Source: an uncultured Duodenibacillus sp.
Lineage (GTDB): Bacteria > Pseudomonadota > Gammaproteobacteria > Burkholderiales > Burkholderiaceae_F
Assembly: GCA_944390145.1 (NCBI GenBank)
Contig: CALXOY010000026.1
Location: 1-57,507, forward strand
Reading direction: 5' to 3'
Length of the DNA: 57,507 bases
The notes beneath the pieces are model-generated. The model saw only the letters and a program-made list of their open reading frames with translations. It was not told the origin of the DNA and searched no databases. Both the position numbers and the translations under genes were made by a program. Shown here piece by piece: positions 35,347 to 46,406 of the stretch (position 1 is its first letter; each line of letters begins with the position of its first letter).

Positions 35347-36147
35347 ATGGAGCAAGTCTCTGTCGCTTACACGCCGGGCCGCGAAGTGCATATCGGCGGC
35401 GTTGTTCTCGGCCGCGCGCCGGTGAAGATTCTCGCAAGCGTCTGCGCCCAAACGCTCAGGGAAATGGTGCACCAGGGGTGCGCGATCGAGGGGTCGTGCG
35501 CCGACATCCTCGAGTGGCGCGCCGACTACTATGAAGACGCCGCGCCCTGGCAGGAGGCTGTCAATGCCATGCGCGCGTTTGTCACCAAGCCCATCCTCTA
35601 CACCTTCCGCAGCGCGGGCGAAGGCGGCGTGAGCGCGCCGATTTCGGACGCCGAGTGGCGGCAGAAGGTGCTCGAAGCCATCGCAAGCGGCCTGTTTGAC
35701 GCCGTCGATGTGGAATACAACCGCGAGGGCTTCCGCGACGTGCTCGCAGCGGCAAAAGCCGCCCGCGTGCCGGCGATTTTAAGTTGGCACAGCTTTGAGC
35801 CGGTCTCTTTAAAGGACGACGACTCCCCTGTCTGGAAGATCTTTGAGGCGCTCACGCGCGAACCCGCCGATGTGAGCAAATTCGTGATCATGCCCGCAGG
35901 CGAAATTGACGCCGCGCTCATGATGGCCCACATCGCCAAAAGCCGCAAGGAGGCAAAGGAGCCGCTCAAGCCCCTGATTGCCATGAGCATGGGTGAAGCC
36001 GGCTGCTACACGCGCGTGGCGGGCGAACTTTTCGGCTCCTGCGCGACCTTTGCCAGCGTCGCGCAGCGTTCGGCCCCGGGGCAGCTCGATGCGCAGGAAA
36101 CCCGCCGCATGATCGACGAGCTCTCCTTTGTGCCGCTTGAAGTGTAA
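35347..36147 (+). CDS. aroD: Type I 3-dehydroquinate dehydratase, cytoplasmic
   Basis: Dehydrates 3-dehydroquinate to 3-dehydroshikimate through a Schiff base, in the shikimate pathway. The protein has 266 residues and no signal peptide. The catalytic set is complete: Glu56 and Arg58 in LEWRADYY, His148 in SWHSFE, the Schiff-base Lys178 in KFVIMP, Arg223 in MGEAGCYTR and Gln246 in SAPGQ. It is followed after 155 bases by larA. A second, exported member of the same family is encoded at 46501-47433. Confidence 0.96.
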   Translation: MEQVSVAYTPGREVHIGGVVLGRAPVKILASVCAQTLREMVHQGCAIEGSCADILEWRADYYEDAAPWQEAVNAMRAFVTKPILYTFRSAGEGGVSAPISDAEWRQKVLEAIASGLFDAVDVEYNREGFRDVLAAAKAARVPAILSWHSFEPVSLKDDDSPVWKIFEALTREPADVSKFVIMPAGEIDAALMMAHIAKSRKEAKEPLKPLIAMSMGEAGCYTRVAGELFGSCATFASVAQRSAPGQLDAQETRRMIDELSFVPLEV

Positions 36148-36216
36148 GTTCCGGCTGCGCCTTTGATGCGTGCAAAAAGCAGGGCTTGCGGGAAAAACCC
36201 GCCGCAGGCGTATTCC

Positions 36217-36222
36217 TATAAT
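36217..36222 (+). promoter_or_regulatory. Consensus -10 box upstream of larA
   Basis: A perfect TATAAT lies 81 bases before the larA start. No good -35 hexamer is seen at 16-18 bases, so activation may be needed. Confidence 0.45.
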
Positions 36223-36302
36223 GAAACAGTTTGTCCGCAGGCCGCCTGAAAGAAGGAAAAGGGCCTGCGGCCAGCTTTGACAACGACGTACACACAGAGA
36301 CT

Positions 36303-37574
36303 ATGAAGACCTACGATTTTGCCTACGGCCGCGGCCGCAAACAGTTCTCCATTGATGAGAGCCTTGTCATCAAGGAAGTGCGCACCGAGGAATTCCCCCC
36401 GATGCAGGACATCAAGCAGGGCGTGCTTGATGCGATCTACCACCCGATCGGATGCGAGCCGATCGACAAGATCATCAAGCCGGGCGACACCGTGGCCTTC
36501 ATCTGCAACGACCCCACGCGCGTGGCCAACAGCTTTGACTTCATGCCGGTCCTGGTCAATGAATTCAACAAGCTCGGCGTCAAGGACGAAGACATGCACA
36601 TCGTGTTTTCGCTCGGCACGCACCGCGACATGACCCACGAAGAGATGGTCGAGGCCGTGGGCGCGGAAGTCGCCGACCGCCTCAAGATGTACAACAGCAC
36701 CGCCACGCGCGACGAGGACTTCGAATTCTTCGGCACGACGAGCCGCGGCACCCCCGTCTGGATCAACAAGCACCTCTGCCACGTCGACCACATCATCATG
36801 ACCGGCACGATCGTGCATCACTACTTCTCGGGCTACGGCGGCGGCCGCAAGGCGATTCTGCCGGGCTGCGCCGCGATGGAGACGGTGCGCGTCAACCACA
36901 GCTTCATGCTCGACAAGAACGCGGGCCTCGGCCGCACCACGGGCAACCCCTGCTACGAAGACCAGATGGAGGGCGTCGCGCTCTTTGCCAAGGGCCGTTC
37001 GCTTTTCCTCTTTAACGCCATTCTCAATGCGCACCACGAGTTCCTGCGCATGTTCGCAGGCGACTACATCGCCGCGCACAAGGAAGCCTGCAAGTTTGTC
37101 GACGAGGTCTACGGCTGCGTCATTCCGAAGCTGGCCGACCTCGTGATCGCCTCCTGCGGCGGCTACCCCAAGGACATCAATGTCTATCAGATGCAAAAGA
37201 CGATGGACAACGCCATGTGCGCGGTGCGCGAAGGCGGCGTGGTGATCCTGCTTGCCGACTGCGAGGAGGGCTCGGGCTCGAAGGTGCTCGAGGAAACCTT
37301 CCGCCGCCTGAAGACGCCCGAGGCGATCAAGGCCGAGCTTGAGGCCAACTTCCGCATCGGCGCCAACAAGGCCTTTGCCATCACGCGTCCGATTTCGCAC
37401 GCCCGCTACATTCTGGTCACCCGCCTTGACCGGCAGCTTGCCAAGGACATGCTCTTTACGGGCGCCGTCGACACGGTCGAGGAAGCCCTTGAAATCGCCA
37501 AGCAGTATGTAGGTGAAAAGCCCTCGATCATCCTCATGCCCGAAGGCAGCCTCACGGTGCCGCGCGTCGAATAA
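36303..37574 (+). CDS. larA: Nickel-dependent lactate racemase family protein LarA
   Basis: Cytoplasmic racemase carrying the nickel-pincer nucleotide cofactor, interconverting D- and L-lactate or related 2-hydroxyacids. The protein has 423 residues from MKTYDFAYGRGRKQF. Family motifs include FSLGTHRDMTHEEM (catalytic His region), TGTIVHHYFSGYGGGRKAILPG, where the Lys after GGGR anchors the pincer cofactor, and the C-terminal substrate-binding domain. It heads larA-larB-larC-like. Other LarA homologues act on malate, phenyllactate or sugar acids, so the substrate is not certain. Confidence 0.93.
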   Translation: MKTYDFAYGRGRKQFSIDESLVIKEVRTEEFPPMQDIKQGVLDAIYHPIGCEPIDKIIKPGDTVAFICNDPTRVANSFDFMPVLVNEFNKLGVKDEDMHIVFSLGTHRDMTHEEMVEAVGAEVADRLKMYNSTATRDEDFEFFGTTSRGTPVWINKHLCHVDHIIMTGTIVHHYFSGYGGGRKAILPGCAAMETVRVNHSFMLDKNAGLGRTTGNPCYEDQMEGVALFAKGRSLFLFNAILNAHHEFLRMFAGDYIAAHKEACKFVDEVYGCVIPKLADLVIASCGGYPKDINVYQMQKTMDNAMCAVREGGVVILLADCEEGSGSKVLEETFRRLKTPEAIKAELEANFRIGANKAFAITRPISHARYILVTRLDRQLAKDMLFTGAVDTVEEALEIAKQYVGEKPSIILMPEGSLTVPRVE

Positions 37575-37686
37575 CGCGGCCCGTTCCCGCCTTTTTGCCT
37601 GATTGTGGCTATCAGCCCGTGCGCTCGAAAATTCTTTCGTCCGCACGGGTTATTGTTTGCCCATCGCAACTGTCAGACATCCTGCA

Positions 37687-38367
37687 ATGACTGAAGCCAA
37701 CACACCCTGCATCCGCTTTGATCTCGAACGGCCCAAGCGCATCGGACTGCCGGAAGCTGTCTTCTGCGAAGGCAAGCCCCGGCGCGCACTGCACACGCTT
37801 TTGTCGCGCTTTGCCGGTCAGCCGCAAACGCCGATTCTTTTTACGCGCCTGCCGCAGGACGTCTTCAACTCCTTTGAGGAGGAGATCACGCGCGCCTACG
37901 ACTACGACGCCTTGAGCCGCACCGCCTGGAACGCGGTCATGCCCAAGCGTACACAGGGGCGCGCCGCGGTGGTCTCGGCCGGCACCGCCGACGGCGCGGT
38001 CGCCCGCGAGGTCTCGCGCACGCTCACCTACCTCGGCTGGACCTGCAGGCGCTTTGAAGACTGCGGCGTGGCAGGCCTCTGGCGCATTCAAAGCGTGATT
38101 GAAGACATCAACAAGGCCGACGTCGTGGTGGTGGCCGCGGGCCTTGACGCGGCGCTTGCCAGCGTTCTCGGGGGACTCACCGAGCGCCCGCTCATTGCTG
38201 TCCCCACCTCGGTGGGCTACGGCGTGGCGCAGGGCGGGCACGCGGCGCTCTCAAGCATGCTGAGCTCCTGCGCGCCGGGCGTATCCGTCATGAACATCGA
38301 CAACGGCTACGGCGCAGCCTGCGCCGCAGCCCGCATCCTCAACGCCATTTATCCTGCTGGAAAATAA
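37687..38367 (+). CDS. larB: Nickel-pincer cofactor biosynthesis protein LarB
   Basis: PurE-like enzyme that carboxylates nicotinic acid adenine dinucleotide and hydrolyses the product, the first step of nickel-pincer nucleotide synthesis. The protein has 226 residues from MTEANTPCIRFDLERPKRIG. Motifs include the carboxylase loop VVSAGTADGAVAREV, the phosphate-binding DVVVVAAGLDAALASVLGGL, and TSVGYGVAQGGHAALSSMLS. The frame is open 28 codons upstream. It ends two bases before the larC-like gene. Confidence 0.92.
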   Translation: MTEANTPCIRFDLERPKRIGLPEAVFCEGKPRRALHTLLSRFAGQPQTPILFTRLPQDVFNSFEEEITRAYDYDALSRTAWNAVMPKRTQGRAAVVSAGTADGAVAREVSRTLTYLGWTCRRFEDCGVAGLWRIQSVIEDINKADVVVVAAGLDAALASVLGGLTERPLIAVPTSVGYGVAQGGHAALSSMLSSCAPGVSVMNIDNGYGAACAAARILNAIYPAGK

Positions 38368-38369
38368 CC

Positions 38370-39131
38370 ATGCCCGCAACTCAAAACGCCTTTTCCCGTC
38401 CCGTTCTCACCGTGCGCGTGCACGCAGGACTCAATGCGGCAAGCCTGCTGGCGGGGCTTTATGCCGTCAGCGGCATGGCGCGCTTGACGCCCGCCGCAGA
38501 GCTTTTCAAGCTGCACTTTCCGCAGGCGCAGGCCTCGCTTGACATCAAGCCGGTGTCGGTAAACGGCATCAGCGGCGTGAGCGCCTTTTTTGAAGCACCC
38601 GCCGAGGGCCATGTGCACCGCACGGCGGGCGGCATCATCGCCTACTACGAAAAAGAGGCCCGCCTTTCGGATGCGGCCATGAACTATGCCTGCTGCATCT
38701 GGCGGCACCTGGCGGCAGCCGAAGCGCGCGTGCACGGCGCTGACGTCGAAACCGTGCATTTTCATGAAGTCGGCCGCATGACAAACGTCTATGCGATCGG
38801 CCTCATTGCCGAGATCTTTGCCGCCATGCGCCCGCAGCAGTTTGTCTGCTCGCCGCTGCCCTTGGCCGACGGCACGGTGCGCTGCGCGCACGGCGCGGTT
38901 CCCAACCCCGCCCCGGCAACACTTGCGCAGCTCGAAGGCGTTGCGGTGTGCGCATACAGCGGCGCGGGCGAGACCGTCACCCCTACGGGGCTTGCCGTCC
39001 TAAAGGGACTGAGAGCAGCGTTCGGCGCGTGGCCCGCAATGCGCATCAGCCGCCAGGTCACGGCCTTTGCGCCGCGCAAGCCCTTTGAAGGCGCTAACGG
39101 CCTGGTGTTTGCGATCGGCGACCCTGTTTGA
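38370..39131 (+). CDS. Short, divergent LarC-like nickel insertion protein (LarC1-type domain only)
   Basis: The protein has 253 residues, while full LarC is ~400 or is split by a programmed frameshift into LarC1/LarC2. The LarC1 core is recognisable: HFHEVGRMTNV, CSPLPLADGTVRCAHGAVPN and PAPATLAQLEGV. The N-terminal D-x-x-x-G-x-x-GDM loop of LarC is replaced by VRVHAGLNAASLL, and the usual HFHEVGAVDS Asp is not seen. No LarC2-like sequence follows in any frame. LarC normally inserts nickel into the pincer nucleotide using CTP. This is either a degenerate LarC or a subfamily that works differently. Its tight spacing after larB supports a role with LarA. Confidence 0.75.
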   Translation: MPATQNAFSRPVLTVRVHAGLNAASLLAGLYAVSGMARLTPAAELFKLHFPQAQASLDIKPVSVNGISGVSAFFEAPAEGHVHRTAGGIIAYYEKEARLSDAAMNYACCIWRHLAAAEARVHGADVETVHFHEVGRMTNVYAIGLIAEIFAAMRPQQFVCSPLPLADGTVRCAHGAVPNPAPATLAQLEGVAVCAYSGAGETVTPTGLAVLKGLRAAFGAWPAMRISRQVTAFAPRKPFEGANGLVFAIGDPV

Positions 39132-39155
39132 TCGTCTTTCCCCCGGTCAGCAAAA

Positions 39156-39188
39156 CGGCGCAGGGAGCGTTGAGCCCACACTGCGCCG
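39156..39188 (+). terminator. Hairpin between the larC-like gene and the phosphomannomutase gene
   Basis: CGGCGCAG and CTGCGCCG, perfect 8-bp arms with a 17-base loop, between convergent genes. There is no clear T-tract on either side. Confidence 0.4.
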
Positions 39189-39236
39189 CTGCCGCGCGCT
39201 GTGTACTGCGCACGGCGTCCTACCCGGTTCAAACCG

Positions 39237-40622
39237 TTAGAACGGGAGCTTGACCGTCGGATCCACCGAGAGGATGAAGTCGCCAAAGCGCTTTTTGATG
39301 CGCTCGAGCGCCTCGGGCGTATCGCCCTCGATGCGGATCACCGCCACGGGCGTGGTGTTCGAAGAGCGCGCGAGCGCAAAGCCGTCGGCAAATTCCACGC
39401 GCAGGCCGTCGATCAGGATCACATCCTCGGCGTCCTTGAAGTCGGCCGCCTGACGCAGCTTCTCGATAAAGGCCTTGTTCTCTCCTTCATGGGCAAACTC
39501 GATGTGCAGTTCCGGCGTATTCACCGCCGTGGGAAGCGCATCCAAAACCGCTGAGGGATTGTCGCTGCGGCTCAGAATCTCCAAAAGGCGCGCTGCGGCG
39601 TAAAGCCCGTCGTCAAAGCCGGGCCAGCGGCCGTCGTTGAAAAAGAGGTGGCCGCTCATTTCGCCAGCAAAGGGCGCGCCCGTTTCGCGCAGCCGCGCCT
39701 TCACCAGCGAGTGTCCGGTAGCGCTGATCGTGGGCACGCCGCCGCGCTCGCGAATCCACGGCACAAGCGCGCGCGTGCACTTGACGTCATAGATGATCTG
39801 CGCACCCGGATGCGACTTCAGGATGTCGTCGGCAAAAAGCATCATCTGGCGGTCCGGGTAGATGATGCTGCCCGAACGGGTCACCACGCCCAGACGATCG
39901 GCGTCGCCGTCAAAGGCAAGCCCGAGCTCCGCGTCCCCGGCCTGCACCGCGGCAATCAGATCCTTGAGGTTGGCGGGCTTGCTCGGATCGGGATGGTGGT
40001 GCGGGAAGGTGCCGTCGATGTCAAAGTAAAGCGGCTCAACGTCAACGCCAAGCCCGGCGAAAAGACGCGCGGCCAAGGGGCCCGCCACGCCGTTGCCGCA
40101 GTCCACCGCCACGCGCATGCGGCGCGCAAGCTTTACGGTGGTGAGAATCTTCTCAAGATAGGCGGGCGTCACGTCTACCATCTCCACCCTGCCCGGCGTC
40201 TGTGCACGGATGACGTCACCCGCCTCAATGTCGTCGGCAATCGAGGCGATCTCGGGGCCGAAAAGCGTCATGCCGCCCAGCATCATCTTGAGGCCGTTGT
40301 ACTCGGGCGGATTGTGCGAACCGGTCACGGCCACGCCCGAGCCGCAGTCAAAGGCGTAGGTGGCAAAGTAAAGCACGGGCGTGGGCTGCATGCCGATGTC
40401 CTTCACATTGACGCCCGTCGAAACGATGCCTTCGATCAAGGCTGCGGCAAGCGAGGGGCCGGAAAGCCGCCCGTCCCTGCCCACGCACAGGGTGTTGATC
40501 CCCTTGCGGGCGGCGCGGGTGCCGAGCACGGCGCCCACGGCGCGCGCCACGTCTTCGGTCAGAGTCTTGCCGACAATGCCGCGGATGTCATAAGCCTTGA
40601 AAATGGAACGGTCAAGCTGCAT
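39237..40622 (-). CDS. Phosphomannomutase/phosphoglucomutase
   Basis: Cytoplasmic alpha-D-phosphohexomutase that interconverts the 1- and 6-phosphates of mannose or glucose for cell-surface polysaccharides; AlgC/ManB-like. The protein has 461 residues from MQLDRSIFKAYDIRGIVGK. The phosphoserine loop is VAVTGSHNPPEYNG, the metal-binding loop FDGDADRLGV, the sugar-binding loop GEMSGHLFF, and the C-terminal phosphate-binding loop RSSNTTP. The frame is open far upstream without similarity. It is divergent from aspS. Confidence 0.93.
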   Translation of the reverse strand: MQLDRSIFKAYDIRGIVGKTLTEDVARAVGAVLGTRAARKGINTLCVGRDGRLSGPSLAAALIEGIVSTGVNVKDIGMQPTPVLYFATYAFDCGSGVAVTGSHNPPEYNGLKMMLGGMTLFGPEIASIADDIEAGDVIRAQTPGRVEMVDVTPAYLEKILTTVKLARRMRVAVDCGNGVAGPLAARLFAGLGVDVEPLYFDIDGTFPHHHPDPSKPANLKDLIAAVQAGDAELGLAFDGDADRLGVVTRSGSIIYPDRQMMLFADDILKSHPGAQIIYDVKCTRALVPWIRERGGVPTISATGHSLVKARLRETGAPFAGEMSGHLFFNDGRWPGFDDGLYAAARLLEILSRSDNPSAVLDALPTAVNTPELHIEFAHEGENKAFIEKLRQAADFKDAEDVILIDGLRVEFADGFALARSSNTTPVAVIRIEGDTPEALERIKKRFGDFILSVDPTVKLPF

Positions 40623-40896
40623 AAAAACGCTCTTTTCGAAAAGAAGTGTCTGGGCCCCTCGGGCCCGTTGAGATTTTCCGAATTTTAGGCGGAACGCTTC
40701 CCCGCTGTCCGTTTGCATTTGTTTCCGGCCTTTTCGCGAGCGGCCCTTTTGAAACACCCGGCGCATCTGCAAAGGCGGTCTGCAGGCAGTAAAATATTGC
40801 CTCGTTGTGTAAAGATGGCCGCAGTGCACTGCACGTGCGGCGCGGCTCGCGCCCCGAGCCGTTCAAGAGAAAGAAAAAAAGGAAACCGGAGCAACT

Positions 40897-42699
<1,803 letters not shown>

Positions 42700-42748
42700 G
42701 CGTCCGGCCGGGGGCGGCCTGCTGCCGCCCTTGAAGACGGCATTGACA

Positions 42749-42781
42749 CCCGACGGGAGTTTTCTTCCGCCGGGCGTTTTT
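42749..42781 (+). terminator. Terminator of aspS
   Basis: CCCGACGGGA pairs with TTCCGCCGGG (one mismatch, one G-U) and is followed by a T-run after GCG. Confidence 0.7.
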
Positions 42782-42903
42782 GTCCGTGCATTCGGAAACA
42801 ATATCGGCAGGATCAAAAAGGCGTGCGTCGGTATACTTTTTCCTTGGATCCAATCCTTGGCTGTTGACTCTTTTTTCCTTCTGAATCAACGGCTCCCGAC
42901 ACA

Positions 42904-43284
42904 ATGGCTTTAACGACAACCAAACAGCGCCGCGCCATCGGCGAACGCCTTGCCCAAGAGCGCCGCCGGCTCAACTACACTGAACTTCAGATCGCCCAGC
43001 TGCTGGGCGTGCCGCTTGACGTCTATGTGCAGTACGAAACCGGCGACGGCGACCCGGGCATCTTCAGCATGCAGCGGCTCTATGCGGTGGGCTTTGACGT
43101 GATGTTCATCATCACGGGCGACCGTTATCGTCCGGTGCAGGAGGAAAGCGAACTGCTGCGGCGCTTCCGGGAGTTGTCGCTCAGAGGCAAAACCTCCGTC
43201 TTCATGACGCTTGATGCACTCGAGCGCCTTGCCCCGAACCTCAAGGAAAACATCAAAAAGAAGATCCGCGACACGCTGCAATAG
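42904..43284 (+). CDS. Small XRE-type helix-turn-helix protein
   Basis: A 126-residue protein with a Cro/CI-type HTH in the N-terminal half (GERLAQERRRLNYTELQIAQ, then LLGVPLDVYVQYETGD). The C-terminal half is predicted helical, with a basic end (LKENIKKKIRDTLQ). No sensor domain is visible. Next on the same strand is an AAA ATPase of the DUF4143 family, 98 bases on. The gap there is AT-rich, with a TTCCAT/ATGGAA inverted repeat at 43325-43344 that could be this regulator's operator. Target genes are not known. Confidence 0.82.
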   Translation: MALTTTKQRRAIGERLAQERRRLNYTELQIAQLLGVPLDVYVQYETGDGDPGIFSMQRLYAVGFDVMFIITGDRYRPVQEESELLRRFRELSLRGKTSVFMTLDALERLAPNLKENIKKKIRDTLQ

Positions 43285-43382
43285 CGCCGCTTGTGCCGGG
43301 CGATTTGCCTGCGCCGGTTCAAAATTCCATGGTCTATTATGGAAATATCACCACAATTCCAGAATACAACATGGTTTTTTGA

Positions 43383-44519
43383 ATGATTCGACGAGACCTC
43401 GCTTTCGACGCTGCCGATTAGCGGACGCTTGTGCTTTGCGGACCGCGGCAGGCGGGAAAGACCCATTTCATCAAAAGTCTCACGCATGCCGGCGCCGTCC
43501 GCTTCTTGGACGGTTCCCGCCCGCGCGATGTGCGGCAGCTGCAAAGCCTCGCAGCTGGCGACGTGGACGCTTTGCTCACGGGCCTTGATGCAGTCGTGAT
43601 CGACGAGGCGGCAGCCGTTTGCGACATCAGCCGCATCATCTCCGCCCTTGCGCGGGCCGGTCAAAAGACAAAAATCATCCTCACCGGCTCCTCCTTGTTG
43701 GAGTTCTCGCCCGAAGCGCTTCAGGCGGCCGGCCCGGTTGTCTTCAAACACTTGTGGCCGCTTTCCCTGCACGAGCTTGCGCAAACCTATGGCTGGGGCT
43801 TTGTGGAGACAAACCTGAGCCGCTTTTTGGTCTACGGCATGCTCCCGGCCACGGCGACCGCTTTCGATTCAGCAGGCAAGCGCCTCACCGTTCTGAGCGG
43901 CGGCATTCTTACGCACGACGTCCTTGTCCAGGAAGAAGTCCGCCATCCCGCCGCCCTCAAGGAGCTCCTTGAACTCCTTGCCTGTCAAATCGGGCAACAA
44001 GTCTCCTACGAGAGTCTGGGACGGGAACTGGGGCTGCACAGTCAGACGGTCGAGCGCTACATCGAGCTTTTGGAAAAAAGCTTCATCATCCGGCGCTGCG
44101 GCTCCTATGCCGACAGGCTTGACGGCGAAATCCGAAAAGGCAAGAAGATCTACTTCTGCGACATCGGCCTGCGCAATGCCGTGATCGACGACTTCCGTCC
44201 TTTCAGCTGCCGGCCGGATGCAAGAGCGCTTTGGGAAAACTTCTTTTTCATCGAGCGCCTCAAAATGCACGAGCGTGCACACGCTTCCGTGCACCAGTGC
44301 TTTTGGAGAACCCGCGGGCCGAAAACCGTCGAGCCGCGCGGCATCGACCTGCTTGAGGTTGAAGGACAGCGGATGCGCGCTTTCCTGTGCCGGCTCGATG
44401 GTGCGTCAAAGGCCAAAGGCGCGGCTGCGTTTCGCTCTGCCTATCCCGACTGTCCGGTCCGCGTTGTGACGCCGCAAAGACTGGATCCAACGCTCCTTGG
44501 CGTTGAACCTGTGCGCTGA
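43383..44519 (+). pseudogene. AAA_14/DUF4143-family ATPase with an in-frame TAG near the 5' end
   Basis: ATPase of the AAA_14 + DUF4143 type; such genes are common, often in variable regions, and their role is poorly known. Walker A is LCGPRQAGKTH, Walker B is AVVIDEAAAV, and sensor region IILTGSSLLE. A winged-helix segment and the DUF4143 nuclease-like C-terminus (VEPRGIDLLEVEGQ) follow to the stop. From ATG 43383 the frame reads MIRRDLAFDAAD, then TAG at 43419-43421, then RTLVLCGPRQAGKT. Homologues usually begin with a similar R-D-L segment leading into the P-loop, so the TAG looks like a nonsense mutation. Translation might instead restart at GTG 43431, giving 362 residues that begin only two residues before the P-loop. 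Either a fresh pseudogene or a gene with an odd start. Confidence 0.7.
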
Positions 44520-44524
44520 AAACG

Positions 44525-44553
44525 GCTTCCGGCAGCCAATGGCCGCCGGAAGC
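44525..44553. terminator. Hairpin between convergent genes
   Basis: GCTTCCGGC and GCCGGAAGC, a perfect 9-bp stem between the AAA ATPase gene and the minus-strand flavoprotein gene. It lacks a good T-tract. Confidence 0.4.
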
Positions 44554-44597
44554 AGTTGAGAGACCCTGCAAAAACTGCAGGCTGGGGAGAGAGAAGA

Positions 44598-46406
44598 CTA
44601 CTTCATCGACTTGACTGCGCCTTCAGCGGCAAGCTTGCCGGAAGTCACCGCCCAGCCCATATTGCCTCCGGGAGGCGAGTCGTCGCCCATGGAGCCGCCG
44701 ACAAGTTCACCGGCCGCAAAGAGTCCCTTGATGGGCTTGCCGTTGGTGTCGAGCACGTTAAACGCGTCGTTGGTGACCACGCCGCCCATGGTGGTGGCAA
44801 AGCGGGGCTTCTGTTCGATGATGAAGTACGGACCCTTGTCGAAGATCGCCTTCGTCATGAACTTCGCGGGACGATCAAAGTCCGCGTCCTTGCCGGCCTT
44901 CACGAAGCCGTTGTAGCGGGCGGCCTCCTGCTTGAGCACCGCGCCGTCAATTCCGACCTTGGCAGCGGCCGCTTCGATCGTATCGGCCTTCACAAGCTGC
45001 GGAACCGACTTGCCGTCATTGGCAAGCCACTTCTCGACTTCAGCTTCCGTGATGCCGCCGATGTAAAGGCCCTGCTTGAAGGCGTCAAAGGAGGGCTGAT
45101 CCATCAGGATGTAGAGCGTCGCATCGGGCTGCTTGAGCTCCACCTGCTTGATGGCGTTATTGGAGGCCGTTTCACTGATCACACGCTTGCCTGCGCGCGA
45201 CACCAGGATGCCGGAGCCCTTTTCAAAGGCGTTCTTGTTAGCCCAGATCGTGGACTTGGCAATGCCGGGCGCCACTTCAACGCCATTGGGGTAGATCTTG
45301 CCGTACTCCATCAGCTGGAGCTTGGCGCCGACCGCCTTGGCCATCTTGTGCCCGTCGCCGGTTGAAGACACCGGACCGTAGTAAAGGGACTGCTTGAGCG
45401 AACCGGTGAGCATGTCCTTGGCGTTGCCGAAACCGCCGGTGGTGAGCAGCACCGCCTTGGACTTGATCGTGTAGGTCGTTCCGTCGCTGCCGACGGCCTT
45501 CACGCCCACCACGGCGCCGTCTTCAACAATGAGCTCCTGAGCACGGGTGCCGGTGAAGACCTGGCTGCCGGTCTTCTGCACGAGCGAGTACATGCGCTTC
45601 ATATTGGCCGGAGCGCCGCCCACCCAGCGGATGCAGCGGGGCTTGGAGTACTCGGCCTCATTGGTGAAGCCCGCCTTGGTGTCGATCAAAAGGCCCTGCT
45701 CGAGCAGCCAGTCGATCGTGGGACCGACGTTGTTGACATAAAGATTGAGCTTGCCCTTGTCGTTGAGGTTGTGTCCGTTTTTCAGCAGATCCTGCCGCAT
45801 GATCTCGGGCGAGTCGTCCTTGACGCCAAGCTCCTTTTGCAGCTTCGAGCCCTGGATCACGACCGTGCCGCCGTTGATGGCCGCAGCGCCGCCCACAAAG
45901 GGCATCTTTTCAAGGAGGACCACCTTCTTGCCAAGGCTTGAGGCGCGCAGCGTTGCCACCTGGCCGGCGCCGCCCGCGCCCACAATGGCCAGATCCGTTT
46001 CCACAACCTTTTCAGCCTTCTTGGCAGCCTTCTTGACGGGAACCGCCATCAAAGCCTTCGGGTCGCCGCCCGCCTGGCGTACGCAGTCGGCCACAGCGGT
46101 GAGCACCGCAGCCGAGGACTTGCTTGCGCCCGAAATGGCGGCAACGCCCAGACTCTGATTTTCGACAATCTGGGGCGGCAGCTTTTCCAGAGCCGTCGTG
46201 CCAATCCCTGGCGTTTCATTGTTTTTGCCGACAATGCGCACGGCCTTGATGGCTGAATCGGTGAATTCAACCTCCACCTGGACCGGCCCGCCCATGCCCT
46301 GGGCGGAGGCGCGGTAGGTGCCGGCCTTGTAGCTTGCCGACCAGGCCGAACCAGCCACAGCCATGCCAAGCGCCACCGCGGCCGCGATAAGTGTTTTTTG
46401 CTTCAT
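44598..46406 (-). CDS. Exported FMN/FAD flavoprotein reductase, urocanate-reductase-like architecture
   Basis: A 602-residue protein starting MKQKTLIAAAVALGMAVAGS, a Sec signal; the chosen ATG has AAAGGA upstream. Domain order: signal (1-24), FMN_bind domain (about 26-115) with the covalent-FMN motif ISGASKS at residues 91-97, Lys/Ala linker, then a FAD Rossmann motif (LAIVGAGGAGQVATLRASS, about 139-157) and a fumarate-reductase-type domain. This is the architecture of urocanate reductase UrdA and related periplasmic acceptors. HHTMGG is replaced by FATTMGG and NRLGG by DSPPGGN, so the usual substrate-binding Arg is missing and the substrate must differ from fumarate. It is transcribed with the exported dehydroquinate dehydratase. 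Confidence 0.9.
   Translation of the reverse strand: MKQKTLIAAAVALGMAVAGSAWSASYKAGTYRASAQGMGGPVQVEVEFTDSAIKAVRIVGKNNETPGIGTTALEKLPPQIVENQSLGVAAISGASKSSAAVLTAVADCVRQAGGDPKALMAVPVKKAAKKAEKVVETDLAIVGAGGAGQVATLRASSLGKKVVLLEKMPFVGGAAAINGGTVVIQGSKLQKELGVKDDSPEIMRQDLLKNGHNLNDKGKLNLYVNNVGPTIDWLLEQGLLIDTKAGFTNEAEYSKPRCIRWVGGAPANMKRMYSLVQKTGSQVFTGTRAQELIVEDGAVVGVKAVGSDGTTYTIKSKAVLLTTGGFGNAKDMLTGSLKQSLYYGPVSSTGDGHKMAKAVGAKLQLMEYGKIYPNGVEVAPGIAKSTIWANKNAFEKGSGILVSRAGKRVISETASNNAIKQVELKQPDATLYILMDQPSFDAFKQGLYIGGITEAEVEKWLANDGKSVPQLVKADTIEAAAAKVGIDGAVLKQEAARYNGFVKAGKDADFDRPAKFMTKAIFDKGPYFIIEQKPRFATTMGGVVTNDAFNVLDTNGKPIKGLFAAGELVGGSMGDDSPPGGNMGWAVTSGKLAAEGAVKSMK

Noticed and set aside
36303-39131. Programmed frameshift giving a full LarC
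   Set aside because: No slippery sequence and no LarC2-like coding text was found after 39131 in any frame.
40821-40832. 12-base perfect palindrome GCAGTGCACTGC between phosphomannomutase and aspS
   Set aside because: Only a single copy was seen, with no promoter geometry to support an operator; chance palindromes of this size are expected in GC-rich DNA.
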